Shown here in pieces: positions 41,658 to 49,154 of a DNA stretch of 64,000 bases. Origin of the DNA: Ottowia oryzae (GTDB taxonomy: Bacteria > Pseudomonadota > Gammaproteobacteria > Burkholderiales > Burkholderiaceae_C); NCBI RefSeq assembly GCF_003008535.1, contig NZ_CP027666.1, positions 2,221,501 to 2,285,500 on the forward strand. Direction: 5' to 3'. Position numbers and translations under genes: made by a program. The notes beneath the pieces were generated by a model. The model was not told the origin of the DNA and did no database searches. It saw only the letters and a program-made list of their open reading frames with translations. Numbering within the stretch: the stretch's first letter is position 1; every line of letters begins with the position of its first letter.

Positions 41658-41714
41658 AAGCAAAACCGGCCGTTGGCGCAGGTGCAGCGGGCGATGGCCG
41701 CTATCAATTGGCTA
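41658..41714 (+). repeat. dispersed repeat, copy 17
   Basis: AAGCAAAACCGGCCGTTGGC, GCAGGTGCAGCGGGCGATGG and CCGCTATCAATTGGCTAG. The GCAGCTAT end has changed to GCCGCTAT. Confidence 0.7.
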
Positions 41715-41835
41715 GCGGATTAGTGCAGAACGGCCACGAGGGCCGCTTGCCCCGCGCCGCAACCGGCTCTGCACCGCGCCCGCCAAGCCGACCGCAGCGC
41801 GCCCGAAGCGGCCACAGCGCCAGCCCGCCGCTGCC

Positions 41836-42240
41836 TCAAAGCCACGTACTGCCGGGCGGCGGGCTCATCTGGATGGTGTAGTCCGCCGTGCCGCCCAGCA
41901 GGAAGGCCAGCGCCACGCTGAGCAGCGACATGAAGATGCTGGCCCAGAACGCCGTCCAGAAGCCGTTGATGTGAAAGCCCGACACCAGCTTGGCCACCAG
42001 CATCAGCACCAGTGCGTTGATCACCAGCAAAAACAGGCCAAACGTGACCAGCGTGAGCGGCAGCGTCAAGAACACCAGCAGCGGCCGCACCACCGCGTTG
42101 GCCAGCCCCAGCAGCAAGGCCGACACCACCAGCGTGCCCACGCTGTCAAAGCGCAGGCCCTTGAACACGTGGCTGGCCACCCACAGGCCGAAGGCGGTGA
42201 TGGCCCAGTGGAGGAGGAAGGGGGTCAGGTTGGCGAGCAT
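41836..42240 (-). CDS. phage-holin-4 superfamily (YvlD-like) membrane protein
   Basis: The 134-residue protein has four hydrophobic segments (LTPFLLHWAITAFGLWVASHVF, VGTLVVSALLLGLANAVVRPLL, LVTFGLFLLVINALVLMLVAKLV, FWASIFMSLLSVALAFLLGG) with the family motif LGLANAVVRPLL and PLTLVTFGLF. It sits in the inner membrane. Despite the family name there is no phage context here. Confidence 0.88.
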   Translation of the reverse strand: MLANLTPFLLHWAITAFGLWVASHVFKGLRFDSVGTLVVSALLLGLANAVVRPLLVFLTLPLTLVTFGLFLLVINALVLMLVAKLVSGFHINGFWTAFWASIFMSLLSVALAFLLGGTADYTIQMSPPPGSTWL

Positions 42241-42425
42241 GTTGTTTTCTCAGAACTTATTGGGTGGCGCCGTAGGGCGCCTGAAGGGCTTGGGCCAGCG
42301 GTGAATGGGTGTTTTACACGGTGCCGCAGAGGCTCTGCAGGTCGATGCCGATTTTGCGCAGAAACCTAAACAAAACAAGCCCTTAAGCGATCTGCTCTGC
42401 GGTGAAGGGCCGCTAATGCGCCAAT

Positions 42426-43319
42426 CTACTTCGACAGCAACAGGCCGCGCAAGAAGCCTTCTTCAGCCTGCCGCGCCTGCGGCAAGTTGAGCAAGGTATG
42501 CGGCGCGCCTGGGATGAGCACGATGCTGGACACCGTGTTGCCTGCAAGCACCTTGCCGCAGTGCCCCAGCGCCTGGCTGTTGCCCAGCCAGGGGTTGGAT
42601 GGCGAAAAATACACGTCCGTGCTGCTCATCACGTTCAACACCGGCAAAGTGTTGGGGATGTTCGACCGGTGGCTTTGCACGTGGTAGTTGTCTTCGCAAC
42701 TCCAGCTGAACAGCATGCGCCCCCGCTCTTGTGGCGCTGCCGCAGCCCTTTGGTAGCGCGCAACCGCTACGGCGCCCTCGCTGGTGCCCGCAATCACCAG
42801 GCGCTGACTCTCGGCCCATGGCAGCGTCGCCAGCGCGTCGACGGCGGCCGACAGCTCTTGTGCACGCATGGTGTGCACAAGCTCGTACTGCGCCTTGGCG
42901 ATCGGCGACTTGTAGGTCATGCGGTCAGGCAGCTGCATCGAATCTGCCGACAGGCTGGCAACGCCCAAATCGGTAGCCAACCACTTCTGCCACTCTTTGA
43001 TGGCGGGCGCCACCCCGGACGAACCGTGCACAAAAACCACGACAGGCGCTTTGCCAACCGCGCGCGGTGCGTCTTTGAGCAACCCGTTGAATACCGCGCC
43101 ACCGGTAACCGACGCGGGCAACGACACCCACGCGTTGTCAACCGCAGCCTTCAAACTTTGCGCGGAATGCACGGTTGCGTTGCCCTTCGTCGAACCCGTT
43201 GGCACGTCCGCCTTGGGTGCCGACGCGGCCACGTCGCCCGGCGCTTGGGGGCCACTGGCGCACGCGGTCAAGGCCAGTGCCATGGCGGCGGTGGATAGGG
43301 CTGAAGCGAAAGCGCGCAA
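42426..43319 (-). CDS. alpha/beta hydrolase lipoprotein
   Basis: The 297 residues start with a lipoprotein-like signal (MALALTAC, Cys about residue 20). A dienelactone-hydrolase-like alpha/beta fold follows: VVVFVHGSSGV (oxyanion loop) and LVIAGTSEGAVAVARYQ, with the nucleophile in G-T-S-E-G. A Cys-rich stretch (FSWSCEDNYHVQS) and LIPGAPHTLLNLP with the catalytic His follow. No ATG gives the signal; a TTG at 43319 preceded by AGGAGCTTTCAA is the likely start. The substrate is unknown. It is divergent from the fic gene. Confidence 0.78.
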   Translation of the reverse strand: MRAFASALSTAAMALALTACASGPQAPGDVAASAPKADVPTGSTKGNATVHSAQSLKAAVDNAWVSLPASVTGGAVFNGLLKDAPRAVGKAPVVVFVHGSSGVAPAIKEWQKWLATDLGVASLSADSMQLPDRMTYKSPIAKAQYELVHTMRAQELSAAVDALATLPWAESQRLVIAGTSEGAVAVARYQRAAAAPQERGRMLFSWSCEDNYHVQSHRSNIPNTLPVLNVMSSTDVYFSPSNPWLGNSQALGHCGKVLAGNTVSSIVLIPGAPHTLLNLPQARQAEEGFLRGLLLSK

Positions 43320-43489
43320 TTGAAAGCTCCTGTGGGGAATGATTTGGCGGCACTGGCCATTGGCAATCGCCGCAATGACAGAGAAGCATAAATCACGCCC
43401 ATCTAGCGCCCACGCACTTGCCCAATCCCACGGGCGCGGGTTGGCGTGCCGGCTTGGCAGCCGTGACCTTGAAGCGCAAAAACCCGTTA

Positions 43490-43511
43490 ATCGCTTCAGT
43501 TGTGAAGCGAT
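43490..43511 (+). promoter_or_regulatory. palindromic operator upstream of fic
   Basis: ATCGCTTCA (43490-43498) and TGAAGCGAT (43503-43511) form a perfect inverted repeat. A further half-site CGCTTCA overlaps the ATG of fic, and TAAAAT at 43518-43523 could be the -10 box. The C-terminal winged helix of the Fic protein is the natural candidate to bind it. Confidence 0.55.
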
Positions 43512-43530
43512 ATTGCCTAAAATACGCTTC

Positions 43531-44685
43531 ATGGTCGCCGCACTATCGCCTCCACCCCGCTGGATCTGGCAAGCCCTCGGCTGGCCAGTCTTGCACTTTG
43601 ACGCGCAAGCGGTGCAGGCCTCCATCTCTGCCGCGCGCCTGGCGCAGGGCCGGCTGCTGGGGCTGGCCGCCAGCCTGCAAATGGCCGACTTGGCCGCGCT
43701 GCAGTTCGACGAATGGACGCAAGAGGCCGTGGCCACCGCGCAGATCGAGGGCGAGGTGCTGCAAGTCCATTCGGTGCGCGCCTCTGTCGCCCGGCGCCTG
43801 GGCCTGCCCGGCGCCAACACCGCCCCCCACGCTGCGCGTGACGCCCGTACCGAAGCCACGCTGGACGTGTTGCAAGCTGCCACACAGCAATGGCAGCGCC
43901 CGTTGACGCAGGAAGACCTGTTTGCCTGGCACGCCGCGTTGTTCCCCACCGGCCGCAGCGGGCTGCAAGCCATCGTCACCGGCGGCTGGCGCACGCATGC
44001 TGAGCCCATGCAGATCGTCACCCCGCGCCTGGGCAAGCCCGACGTGCTGCACTACCAGGCGCCCGCCTCGGGCGATGTGCCCGCCCACATGGCTGCGTGG
44101 CTGGCGTGGTTCAATACCAGCCTGGGCACCATCGATGGCGTGGCCCGCGCCGCGCTGGCGCACCTGTGGTTTGAAGCCATTCACCCTTTTGAAGACGGCA
44201 ACGGCCGCATCGGCCGCGCCCTGGCCGAACTGGCGCTGGCGCAAGACCTGCAAAGCCCCCAGCGGATGATGAGTGTGTCTGCCCAGTTGCTGGCCGCTCG
44301 CGCTGAGTACTACGCCCAACTGCAAGCCGCTACCGGCCATCCCGTGCTGGATGTGACCAGCTGGGTGCAATGGTTTGCCACCCGTGTGCAACACGCCGCC
44401 GACGCCTCCACCGGCCACATTCAAACCGTGCTGGGCAAAACTCGCTTCTGGAGCGAATTGCAGACCGATCACCCCGACCTGAGCGCCGCCCAGCGCAAAG
44501 CCCTAGGCCGCCTGTACGATGCCGGGCCCGGCGGGTTCGTGGGCGGCCTGAGCACGGATAAATACGTGAACCTGACCGGCGTATCGCGCGCCACTGCGTA
44601 CCGCGATTTGACCGATTTGGCCGAGCGCAGGCTGCTGGTGCGCACGGGGCAGGGGCGGGCGACGCGCTATGTGTGGCCAGATTGA
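43531..44685 (+). CDS. Fic family protein with DUF4172 and winged helix
   Basis: Fic proteins transfer AMP or other groups to Ser/Thr/Tyr of target proteins. The 384 residues have the N-terminal DUF4172 region (WIWQALGWPVLHFD), the inhibitory helix TAQIEG (matching S/T-x3-E-G/N, so class II self-inhibition) and the active-site motif HPFEDGNGRIGR at about residues 214-225. A C-terminal winged helix follows (LSTDKYVNLTGVSRATAYRDLTDLAERRLLVRTGQGRATRY). The start is ATG 43531. Two truncated relatives and one small remnant of its 3' end lie within 4.3 kb. Confidence 0.92.
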   Translation: MVAALSPPPRWIWQALGWPVLHFDAQAVQASISAARLAQGRLLGLAASLQMADLAALQFDEWTQEAVATAQIEGEVLQVHSVRASVARRLGLPGANTAPHAARDARTEATLDVLQAATQQWQRPLTQEDLFAWHAALFPTGRSGLQAIVTGGWRTHAEPMQIVTPRLGKPDVLHYQAPASGDVPAHMAAWLAWFNTSLGTIDGVARAALAHLWFEAIHPFEDGNGRIGRALAELALAQDLQSPQRMMSVSAQLLAARAEYYAQLQAATGHPVLDVTSWVQWFATRVQHAADASTGHIQTVLGKTRFWSELQTDHPDLSAAQRKALGRLYDAGPGGFVGGLSTDKYVNLTGVSRATAYRDLTDLAERRLLVRTGQGRATRYVWPD

Positions 44686-44722
44686 CCAGCCGCCCGCGCG
44701 ACGGCCGCTGCGCCATCAAGAC

Positions 44723-44777
44723 AGGAAAAACAGCGCCAGCGCCCGCCCCGTGTGCGCTGGCCGCTATCCAACTGAGA
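44723..44777 (+). repeat. dispersed repeat, copy 18
   Basis: AGGAAAAACAGCGCCAGCGC, CCGCCCCGTGTGCGCTGG and CCGCTATCCAACTGAGAG. It lies just after fic. Confidence 0.65.
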
Positions 44778-44795
44778 GCAGTCGGGTCGCCCGAT

Positions 44796-44933
44796 TCAAC
44801 GCTTCTTCTCTTTGCCCTTGGGCAAAGTCACCGTCACCGGCGCCTGCGGACGGTCTGAGGTGCTGCCGGTCTTGGGTGGCGAAGTGTCCTTCTTCGGCTT
44901 CTTCGTCATCTTCTCTCTGCGCTGTTCACCCAT
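44796..44933 (-). CDS. small lysine-rich protein (45 residues)
   Basis: A short frame, MGEQRREKMTKKPKKDTSPP continuing to LPKGKEKKR, starts at ATG 44933 with GAAGGAGCCCGCC directly upstream, a strong ribosome-binding site. The product is very basic and has no hydrophobic segment. It may bind nucleic acid or be a small stress protein. It is too short to assign to a family. Confidence 0.5.
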   Translation of the reverse strand: MGEQRREKMTKKPKKDTSPPKTGSTSDRPQAPVTVTLPKGKEKKR

Positions 44934-45055
44934 GGCGGGCTCCTTCGGTTGCAGGTTTGCGGGGTTGCGAAAGGTGGCGATGGTAGCTGGCTGCGGCGTG
45001 CGATGCGCTGGACGCGCGCCCGGCGCCTGGACAGTCTGCGGCCACCCGTTCAGAG

Positions 45056-45472
45056 TCAGTTCTTCAACCAGGGGTTGAACACCTGCACGGGCAGCCCCGC
45101 AAAGTCCTTGGTGTTGCGCGTGACCAGCACCAGGTCGTGCGCCAGTGCCGTGGCGGCCAGCAGGCTGTCAATCGCAGGCAGAGGCCGGCCGGCCGCCGCC
45201 ACCAGACGGCCCCAACGGTCTGCGACAGCGCCATCCACAACCAGGATGCGGCCGGTAAAGAACAGCGGCAAATCGGTCTCCAGCCAGTCCGTGAGCGCCT
45301 GCCGGCGCGCTGTGTCGGCGGCGCCTTCCACGCCTTTGCGGATTTCGCCCAGCGTCAGCACGCTCAGGTACAGCGTCACCGGCGGCCGCTGGGCAAACCA
45401 GGCGACCACGTTGGCATCGGGTGCCTTGCGGCGCAGTTCGGACAGCGCGTTGGTGTCGATGAGGTAGCTCAA
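45056..45472 (-). CDS. PIN-domain toxin (VapC/FitB type)
   Basis: The 138-residue protein is a PIN-domain ribonuclease: MSYLIDTNALSEL with the first Asp, LSVLTLGEIRKGVE with the conserved Glu, and LPAIDSLLAATALAHDLVLVTRNTKDF with the remaining acidic residues. It would cleave RNA when released from its antitoxin. The length fits the FitB branch. It overlaps the antitoxin gene by four bases (ATGA). Confidence 0.92.
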   Translation of the reverse strand: MSYLIDTNALSELRRKAPDANVVAWFAQRPPVTLYLSVLTLGEIRKGVEGAADTARRQALTDWLETDLPLFFTGRILVVDGAVADRWGRLVAAAGRPLPAIDSLLAATALAHDLVLVTRNTKDFAGLPVQVFNPWLKN

Positions 45473-45726
45473 AAGCCCTCGTCCTCTGGCTGGCGCGTGA
45501 GGCTGGTATCGCGTTCAAACACCACGTCATCGGCGTCAAAGAGCGGTGAGCGCCGCATGAAATCCACCAGCGAGCCCTGCGCCTGCGACAGGCGGTCAAA
45601 GGTGCTGCGCGACACCACCACTGCCACCGACTTGCCATGCACCGTGATGTCTTGCGGCTGCGTCTGCGCCGACTTGACCAGCTCCGACATGCGCGCCTTG
45701 GCGTCTTGCATTTGCCATGTTTGCAT
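45469..45726 (-). CDS. Phd/YefM-type antitoxin
   Basis: The 85-residue protein has the Phd fold (WQMQDAKARMSELVKSAQTQPQDITVHGKSVAVVVSRSTFDRL), which binds DNA, and a C-terminal acidic segment that would block the PIN toxin. It is the first gene of the pair. It probably represses its own operon through the palindrome just upstream (45742-45760). Confidence 0.9.
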   Translation of the reverse strand: MQTWQMQDAKARMSELVKSAQTQPQDITVHGKSVAVVVSRSTFDRLSQAQGSLVDFMRRSPLFDADDVVFERDTSLTRQPEDEGF

Positions 45727-45741
45727 CGGGAGGCTCCTTAT

Positions 45742-45760
45742 TCTGACCAGATGGGTCAGA
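45742..45760 (-). promoter_or_regulatory. palindromic operator of the Phd/VapC pair
   Basis: TCTGACC (45742-45748) and GGTCAGA (45754-45760) pair perfectly around AGATG, just upstream of the antitoxin ribosome-binding site. Such a site is expected for autoregulation by the antitoxin. Confidence 0.5.
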
Positions 45761-45794
45761 TTTTAGACCGACCACACGTGCAGCTACAAGCTGC

Positions 45795-46049
45795 GTCGTG
45801 CCAAAACCCGGTTCTACAGCGAATTGCAGGCTCGCACCCCGACCTGCGCGCCGCCCAGCGTAAACCCCCGGGCCGCCTGTACGACGCCAGGCCGGGCGAG
45901 ATTGCGGGCGGCCTGAGCACCGAGAAATACGTCAACCTGACCGGCGTGTCGCGCGCCACGGCCTACCGTGAATTGACCGACCTGACCGAGCGCGGCTGAT
46001 GGAGCGCACGGGGCAGGGCAGGGGGACACGGTATCGGCTCGTGGGTTAG
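45795..46049 (+). pseudogene. decayed 3' part of a fic gene
   Basis: The sequence matches the C-terminal third of the Fic protein (KTRFYSELQ ... AAQRKPPGRLYDAR ... GGLSTEKYVNLTGVSRATAY), but it has a frame change after the first ten codons. A one-base loss near 45997 (CGCGGCTGATGG, where the related copy has CGCGGGCTGCTGG) creates a stop. No catalytic motif is left. It is closer in sequence to the truncated copy at 48296-48904 than to the full gene. Confidence 0.85.
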
Positions 46050-46171
46050 GATGAATAGTCAAAAATGGCTGTGGCGCTTGACTGGTAAGCGCGAACAGCT
46101 ATTAGAGATGTAGCGATGAGATGTAGAGACAGAGCTTGCTTATAAATTTTGATCTGACCCCAATTTCCTCC
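45915..46171 (+). repeat. direct repeat of about 257 bases, left copy
   Basis: From the fic 3' end (GAGCACCGAGAAATACGTC) through the stop codon to CAATTTCC, this block is nearly identical to 48769-49023. The two copies flank the CopG-type regulator and PHB-depolymerase-type esterase genes. Confidence 0.85.
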
Positions 46172-46531
46172 AATTTCCTACCAATTTCCATTTCCCAATT
46201 TCCCAGAGTGCGGCGGGCGTTATTGCTCCGGAGCGGCTCACCGAGCGCACGGGCAAGGCAGCGGGCGCGGTATCGGCTGCTGTGGTGATATGAAATTTGT
46301 AGCGAGATCGCCCCGAGCGGCGCCGACAGAGGCTGATTGCGAGCTAATCATGCGAGAAAAATCCGCTGTGCCCCATGTTGTCCCGCTGATCCCTTCTGCA
46401 CCGACCCCACGTTCCCACCCGCTTGTCTACGCTGGCAGTCAGCCGGCGGGCGCTGATCGGCCCTGTGAGATTGGGCTTAAGCCTCTAAAAATTCCACCGG
46501 TATTCCACTTGGAAGGTATTAAGATGGCTTC
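46050..46531. other. gap with repeats and a small fic remnant
   Basis: This 482-base gap holds repeat copy 19 (46058-46112: AGTCAAAAATGGCTGTGGCG to AACAGCTATTAGAG), the TCAGA-type sequence AAATTTTGATCTGACCCC (46144-46161), and a run of CCAATTTCC units (46161-46205). At 46239-46286 is a very short fic 3'-end remnant (ACCGAGCGCACGGGCAAGG ... GCGGTATCGGCTG). No intact gene is visible. Confidence 0.65.
46491..46520 (+). promoter_or_regulatory. candidate operator of the CopG-type regulator gene
   Basis: ATTCCAC occurs twice at 11-base spacing (46491-46497, 46502-46508), and TTCCA-CT-TGGAA (46503-46514) is palindromic, flanked by GGTATT on both sides. It lies just before the regulator gene, where a ribbon-helix-helix repressor would bind. 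Confidence 0.4.
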
Positions 46532-46966
46532 ATGCCACGCAAATCCCGCATCGCCACCGCCGCCAACCCTGGGCCGGCCCGCCCGGTGGACGAAAAGCTC
46601 AGCATCAACCTGGGCTGCGTCGACCTGGGCCAGATCGATCTGCTGGTGCAGGAAGGCTTTTACGCCAACCGCACCGACCTGATCCGCACCGCCATCCGCA
46701 ACCAGCTGGCCACGCACCAGGACGTGGTGCGCCAGGTGGTGGAGCGCAAGACGCTGGTGCTGGGCATTCAGCACTACAGCGCGGCCGATCTGGCGGCGGT
46801 GCTCGACGCGGGCGAGCGCCTGCAGATCCGCGTGCTGGGCCTGGCCACCATCGCGGCCGACGTCACGCCCGAGCTGGCCTTGGCCAGCATCGAATCCATC
46901 ACCGTGCTGGGCGCCTTGCACGCGCCGGCCGCCGTCAAGGCGGCGCTGGCCGCCCGTTTGCGCTGA
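46532..46966 (+). CDS. CopG/ribbon-helix-helix type regulator
   Basis: The 144-residue protein has a ribbon-helix-helix-like N-terminal region (KLSINLGCVDLGQIDLLVQEGFYANRTDLIRTAIRNQLATH, residues about 25-65) that pairs as a dimer on DNA, and a C-terminal part (LQIRVLGLATIAADVTPELALASIESITVLGALHAP) that resembles the repeat of bactofilin-like or ligand domains. It lies 43 bases before the PHB-depolymerase-type esterase gene and probably controls it. The pairing of these two genes recurs in Comamonadaceae, as far as I recall. Confidence 0.8.
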   Translation: MPRKSRIATAANPGPARPVDEKLSINLGCVDLGQIDLLVQEGFYANRTDLIRTAIRNQLATHQDVVRQVVERKTLVLGIQHYSAADLAAVLDAGERLQIRVLGLATIAADVTPELALASIESITVLGALHAPAAVKAALAARLR

Positions 46967-47009
46967 GGCGCACCAGCACCACATCACCCGGCTTTTCTAG
47001 GAAGTACCC

Positions 47010-48203
47010 ATGAACCCACAGTTTCAGCAACACATGGCCGAGGCCACGCGGCTAACGCGCCTGGGCGATGTGGCCGCGGCCACCGCGCTCATCCAGGCGG
47101 CGCTGGGCGGCGTGGCACTGGCCGGCACGCCGGCCGACGCTACGGCCGCCGCGCGCACATCGGCTGCGGGCAGCGATGTCATCGACGTGGTGGCGCGCGT
47201 GGTGCCGCCGCCGCAGGCGCCAGTGCCAGTCCCGGTGTTGCCCATGCCCGCAGGCCCGTTCGCCCGCGCGGGCGCCGCGCCAGACAGCGCGCGCGTAACC
47301 GCAGACGCCCCGCAACGCCCCGCCGCACGCACCGCGCCTGATGCCCAGCCTGGCCGCGAGCCCGCGCGCTTCGTCGCCGGGCGCTTTCAGCACCCCACGG
47401 CCGGGGCGCGCGACTACAAGCTCTTTCTGCCGCCCGGTGCGGGCGAGCAGCCTCGCCCGCTGGTGCTGATGCTGCACGGCTGCACCCAGACGCCTGACGA
47501 CTTTGCCGCCGGCACACGCATGAACGAAGCCTCCGCCGCGCAAGGCGTGGTCGTGCTTTACCCGGCGCAGTCGGTGCAGATGAACCCGCAGCGCTGCTGG
47601 AACTGGTTCAAGCGCCAGCACCAGCAGCGCGACCGTGGCGAGCCGGCGCTGCTCGCCGCGCTGGTGCGGCAGGTCGTGGCCGATCAACGCATCGACCCGT
47701 CTCGTGTCTACGTCGCCGGCCTCTCGGCGGGCGGCGCCATGGCGGCCGTGCTGGGGCAGGCTTACCCCGATCTGTTTGCCGCCATCGGCGTGCATTCGGG
47801 CCTGGCCAGCGGCGCGGCCGGCGACCTGCCGTCGGCCCTGGCCGCCATGCAGTCGGGTGCACCGGCGCCACGTGCCTCGCGGCCCGTGCCCACCATCGTG
47901 TTCCATGGCGACCGCGATGCCACCGTGAACCCCGCCAACGGCGCGCAGGTTTTCGCCGCCGCCACGCCGCCCGGCGCCACGGCGCACACCGAACGAATCG
48001 CCCGCCCGGGCGCGCGCGCCCACACCCGCCAGCAGCAGCGCGACGCGCACGGCCGCGTGGTGGCCGAGCACTGGCTCGTGCACGGCGCCGCGCACGCGTG
48101 GTCCGGTGGCAGCAGCGCCGGCAGCTACACCGACCCGCAGGGCCCCGACGCCACGCGCGAAATGCTGCGCTTTTTCCTCAGCCAGCGGAACGGCGGCCAA
48201 TAA
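47010..48203 (+). CDS. PHB depolymerase family esterase
   Basis: The 397-residue protein has an alpha/beta-hydrolase domain of the LpqC/PHB depolymerase family: PLVLMLHGCTQTPDDFAAGTRMNEASAAQG (oxyanion site), CWNWFKRQHQQRDRGEPALL, VYVAGLSAGGAMAAVLG (nucleophile Ser), VFHGDRDATVNP (Asp) and HGAAHAWSGG (His). An Ala/Pro-rich stretch precedes the domain, with no signal peptide, so the enzyme may act inside the cell on polyhydroxybutyrate or short esters. It may work with the phaCAB products encoded 26 kb away. Confidence 0.9.
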   Translation: MNPQFQQHMAEATRLTRLGDVAAATALIQAALGGVALAGTPADATAAARTSAAGSDVIDVVARVVPPPQAPVPVPVLPMPAGPFARAGAAPDSARVTADAPQRPAARTAPDAQPGREPARFVAGRFQHPTAGARDYKLFLPPGAGEQPRPLVLMLHGCTQTPDDFAAGTRMNEASAAQGVVVLYPAQSVQMNPQRCWNWFKRQHQQRDRGEPALLAALVRQVVADQRIDPSRVYVAGLSAGGAMAAVLGQAYPDLFAAIGVHSGLASGAAGDLPSALAAMQSGAPAPRASRPVPTIVFHGDRDATVNPANGAQVFAAATPPGATAHTERIARPGARAHTRQQQRDAHGRVVAEHWLVHGAAHAWSGGSSAGSYTDPQGPDATREMLRFFLSQRNGGQ

Positions 48204-48295
48204 GGCGGTGCGGTGTGGCGAGAAGAGCGGATCGGCCACTAAAGGCATTGCCGCATTTCATGCCCAAATTGGGTTTTTGATCCGCGTCGGCCGAC

Positions 48296-48904
48296 GTGCC
48301 GGCGCACATGGCCGCCTGGCTGCGCTGGTTCAACGCCAGCCTGGGCCAGATCGACGGGGTAGCCCGCGCCGCGCTGGCGCACCTGTGGTTTGAAGCCATT
48401 CACCCTTTTGAAGACGGCAACGGCCGCATCGGCCGCGCGGTGGTCGAACTGGCGCTGGCGCAAGACCTGCAAAGCCCGCAGCGCTTGATGAGCGTATCCA
48501 CTCAACTGCTGGCCGCCCGCGCCGACTACTACGCGCAACTGCAAGCCGCCACCGGCCAGCCTGAACTGGACGTGACGCCCTGGGTCGGCTGGTTCGCCAC
48601 CCGCGTGCAGCGCGCGGGCGAAGCTGCTGCCGCCCACACCCAAAGCGCGGCCGATAAAACCGCCCTTTGGTCACACCTGAACACCGCTCACCCCGACCTC
48701 AGCGCCGCGCAACGCAAGTCACTGGGCAAGCTGTTCGACGCCGGCCCCGATGGTTTTGCCGGCGGGATGAGCACCGAGAAATACGTCCACCTGACCGGCG
48801 TATCGCGCGCCACGGCCTACCGTGAATTGACCGACCTGACCGAGCGCGGGCTGCTGGCGCGCACGGGGCAGGGCAGGGGGACGCGGTATCGGCTCGTGGG
48901 TTAG
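48296..48904 (+). CDS. truncated Fic protein lacking its N-terminal half
   Basis: The 202 residues correspond to the C-terminal half of the full Fic protein encoded at 43531-44685 and keep the active-site motif HPFEDGNGRIGR and the winged helix. They lack DUF4172 and the inhibitory TAQIEG helix. Homology begins near 48285, right after an unrelated stretch, so this is a rearranged copy. The only early start is GTG 48296 (PAHMAAW) or ATG 48308. If expressed it would be a de-inhibited Fic domain; it may equally be a silent remnant. Confidence 0.65.
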   Translation: MPAHMAAWLRWFNASLGQIDGVARAALAHLWFEAIHPFEDGNGRIGRAVVELALAQDLQSPQRLMSVSTQLLAARADYYAQLQAATGQPELDVTPWVGWFATRVQRAGEAAAAHTQSAADKTALWSHLNTAHPDLSAAQRKSLGKLFDAGPDGFAGGMSTEKYVHLTGVSRATAYRELTDLTERGLLARTGQGRGTRYRLVG

Positions 48905-49023
48905 GATGAATAGTCAAAAATGGCTGTGGCGCTTGACTGGTAAGCGCGAACAGCTATTAGAGACGTAGCGATGAGATGTAGAGACAGAGCTTGCTTATAA
49001 ATTTTGATCTGACCGCAATTTCC
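48769..49023 (+). repeat. direct repeat of about 257 bases, right copy
   Basis: This matches 45915-46171 almost base for base. It contains the fic 3' end, the stop, repeat copy 20 (48910-48968) and a TCAGA-type sequence. It ends just before the AT-rich methyltransferase cassette. Confidence 0.85.
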
Positions 49024-49047
49024 GTAAATTTTGATCTGCCCCAATTT
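48999..49047 (-). repeat. TCAGA-type repeat pair at the left edge of the AT-rich cassette
   Basis: AAATTTTGATCTGACCGC (48999-49016) is followed by AAATTTTGATCTGCCCC (49026-49042), each ending in CAATTT. Read on the minus strand they give AATT(G)GGGTCAGATCAAAATTT-like sequences. A related sequence in the opposite orientation lies on the other side of the cassette at 52303-52324. Such sequences are, from memory, often seen next to REP-type or transposase-linked elements. Confidence 0.6.
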
Positions 49048-49154
49048 ACGTTTAATGCCTGCGCTTCTGCGGCGCGCTTGCTGACCTGATACATCGGAAA
49101 ATTGAGAGGGCTGGCGCGGCGTATTAGGAAGGTTGGCGAGTGAAGATTTAAATC

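Noticed and set aside
41836..42240. Prophage holin as evidence of a prophage
   Set aside because: The YvlD-like family is chromosomal and unrelated to lysis in most genomes. No other phage genes were seen.
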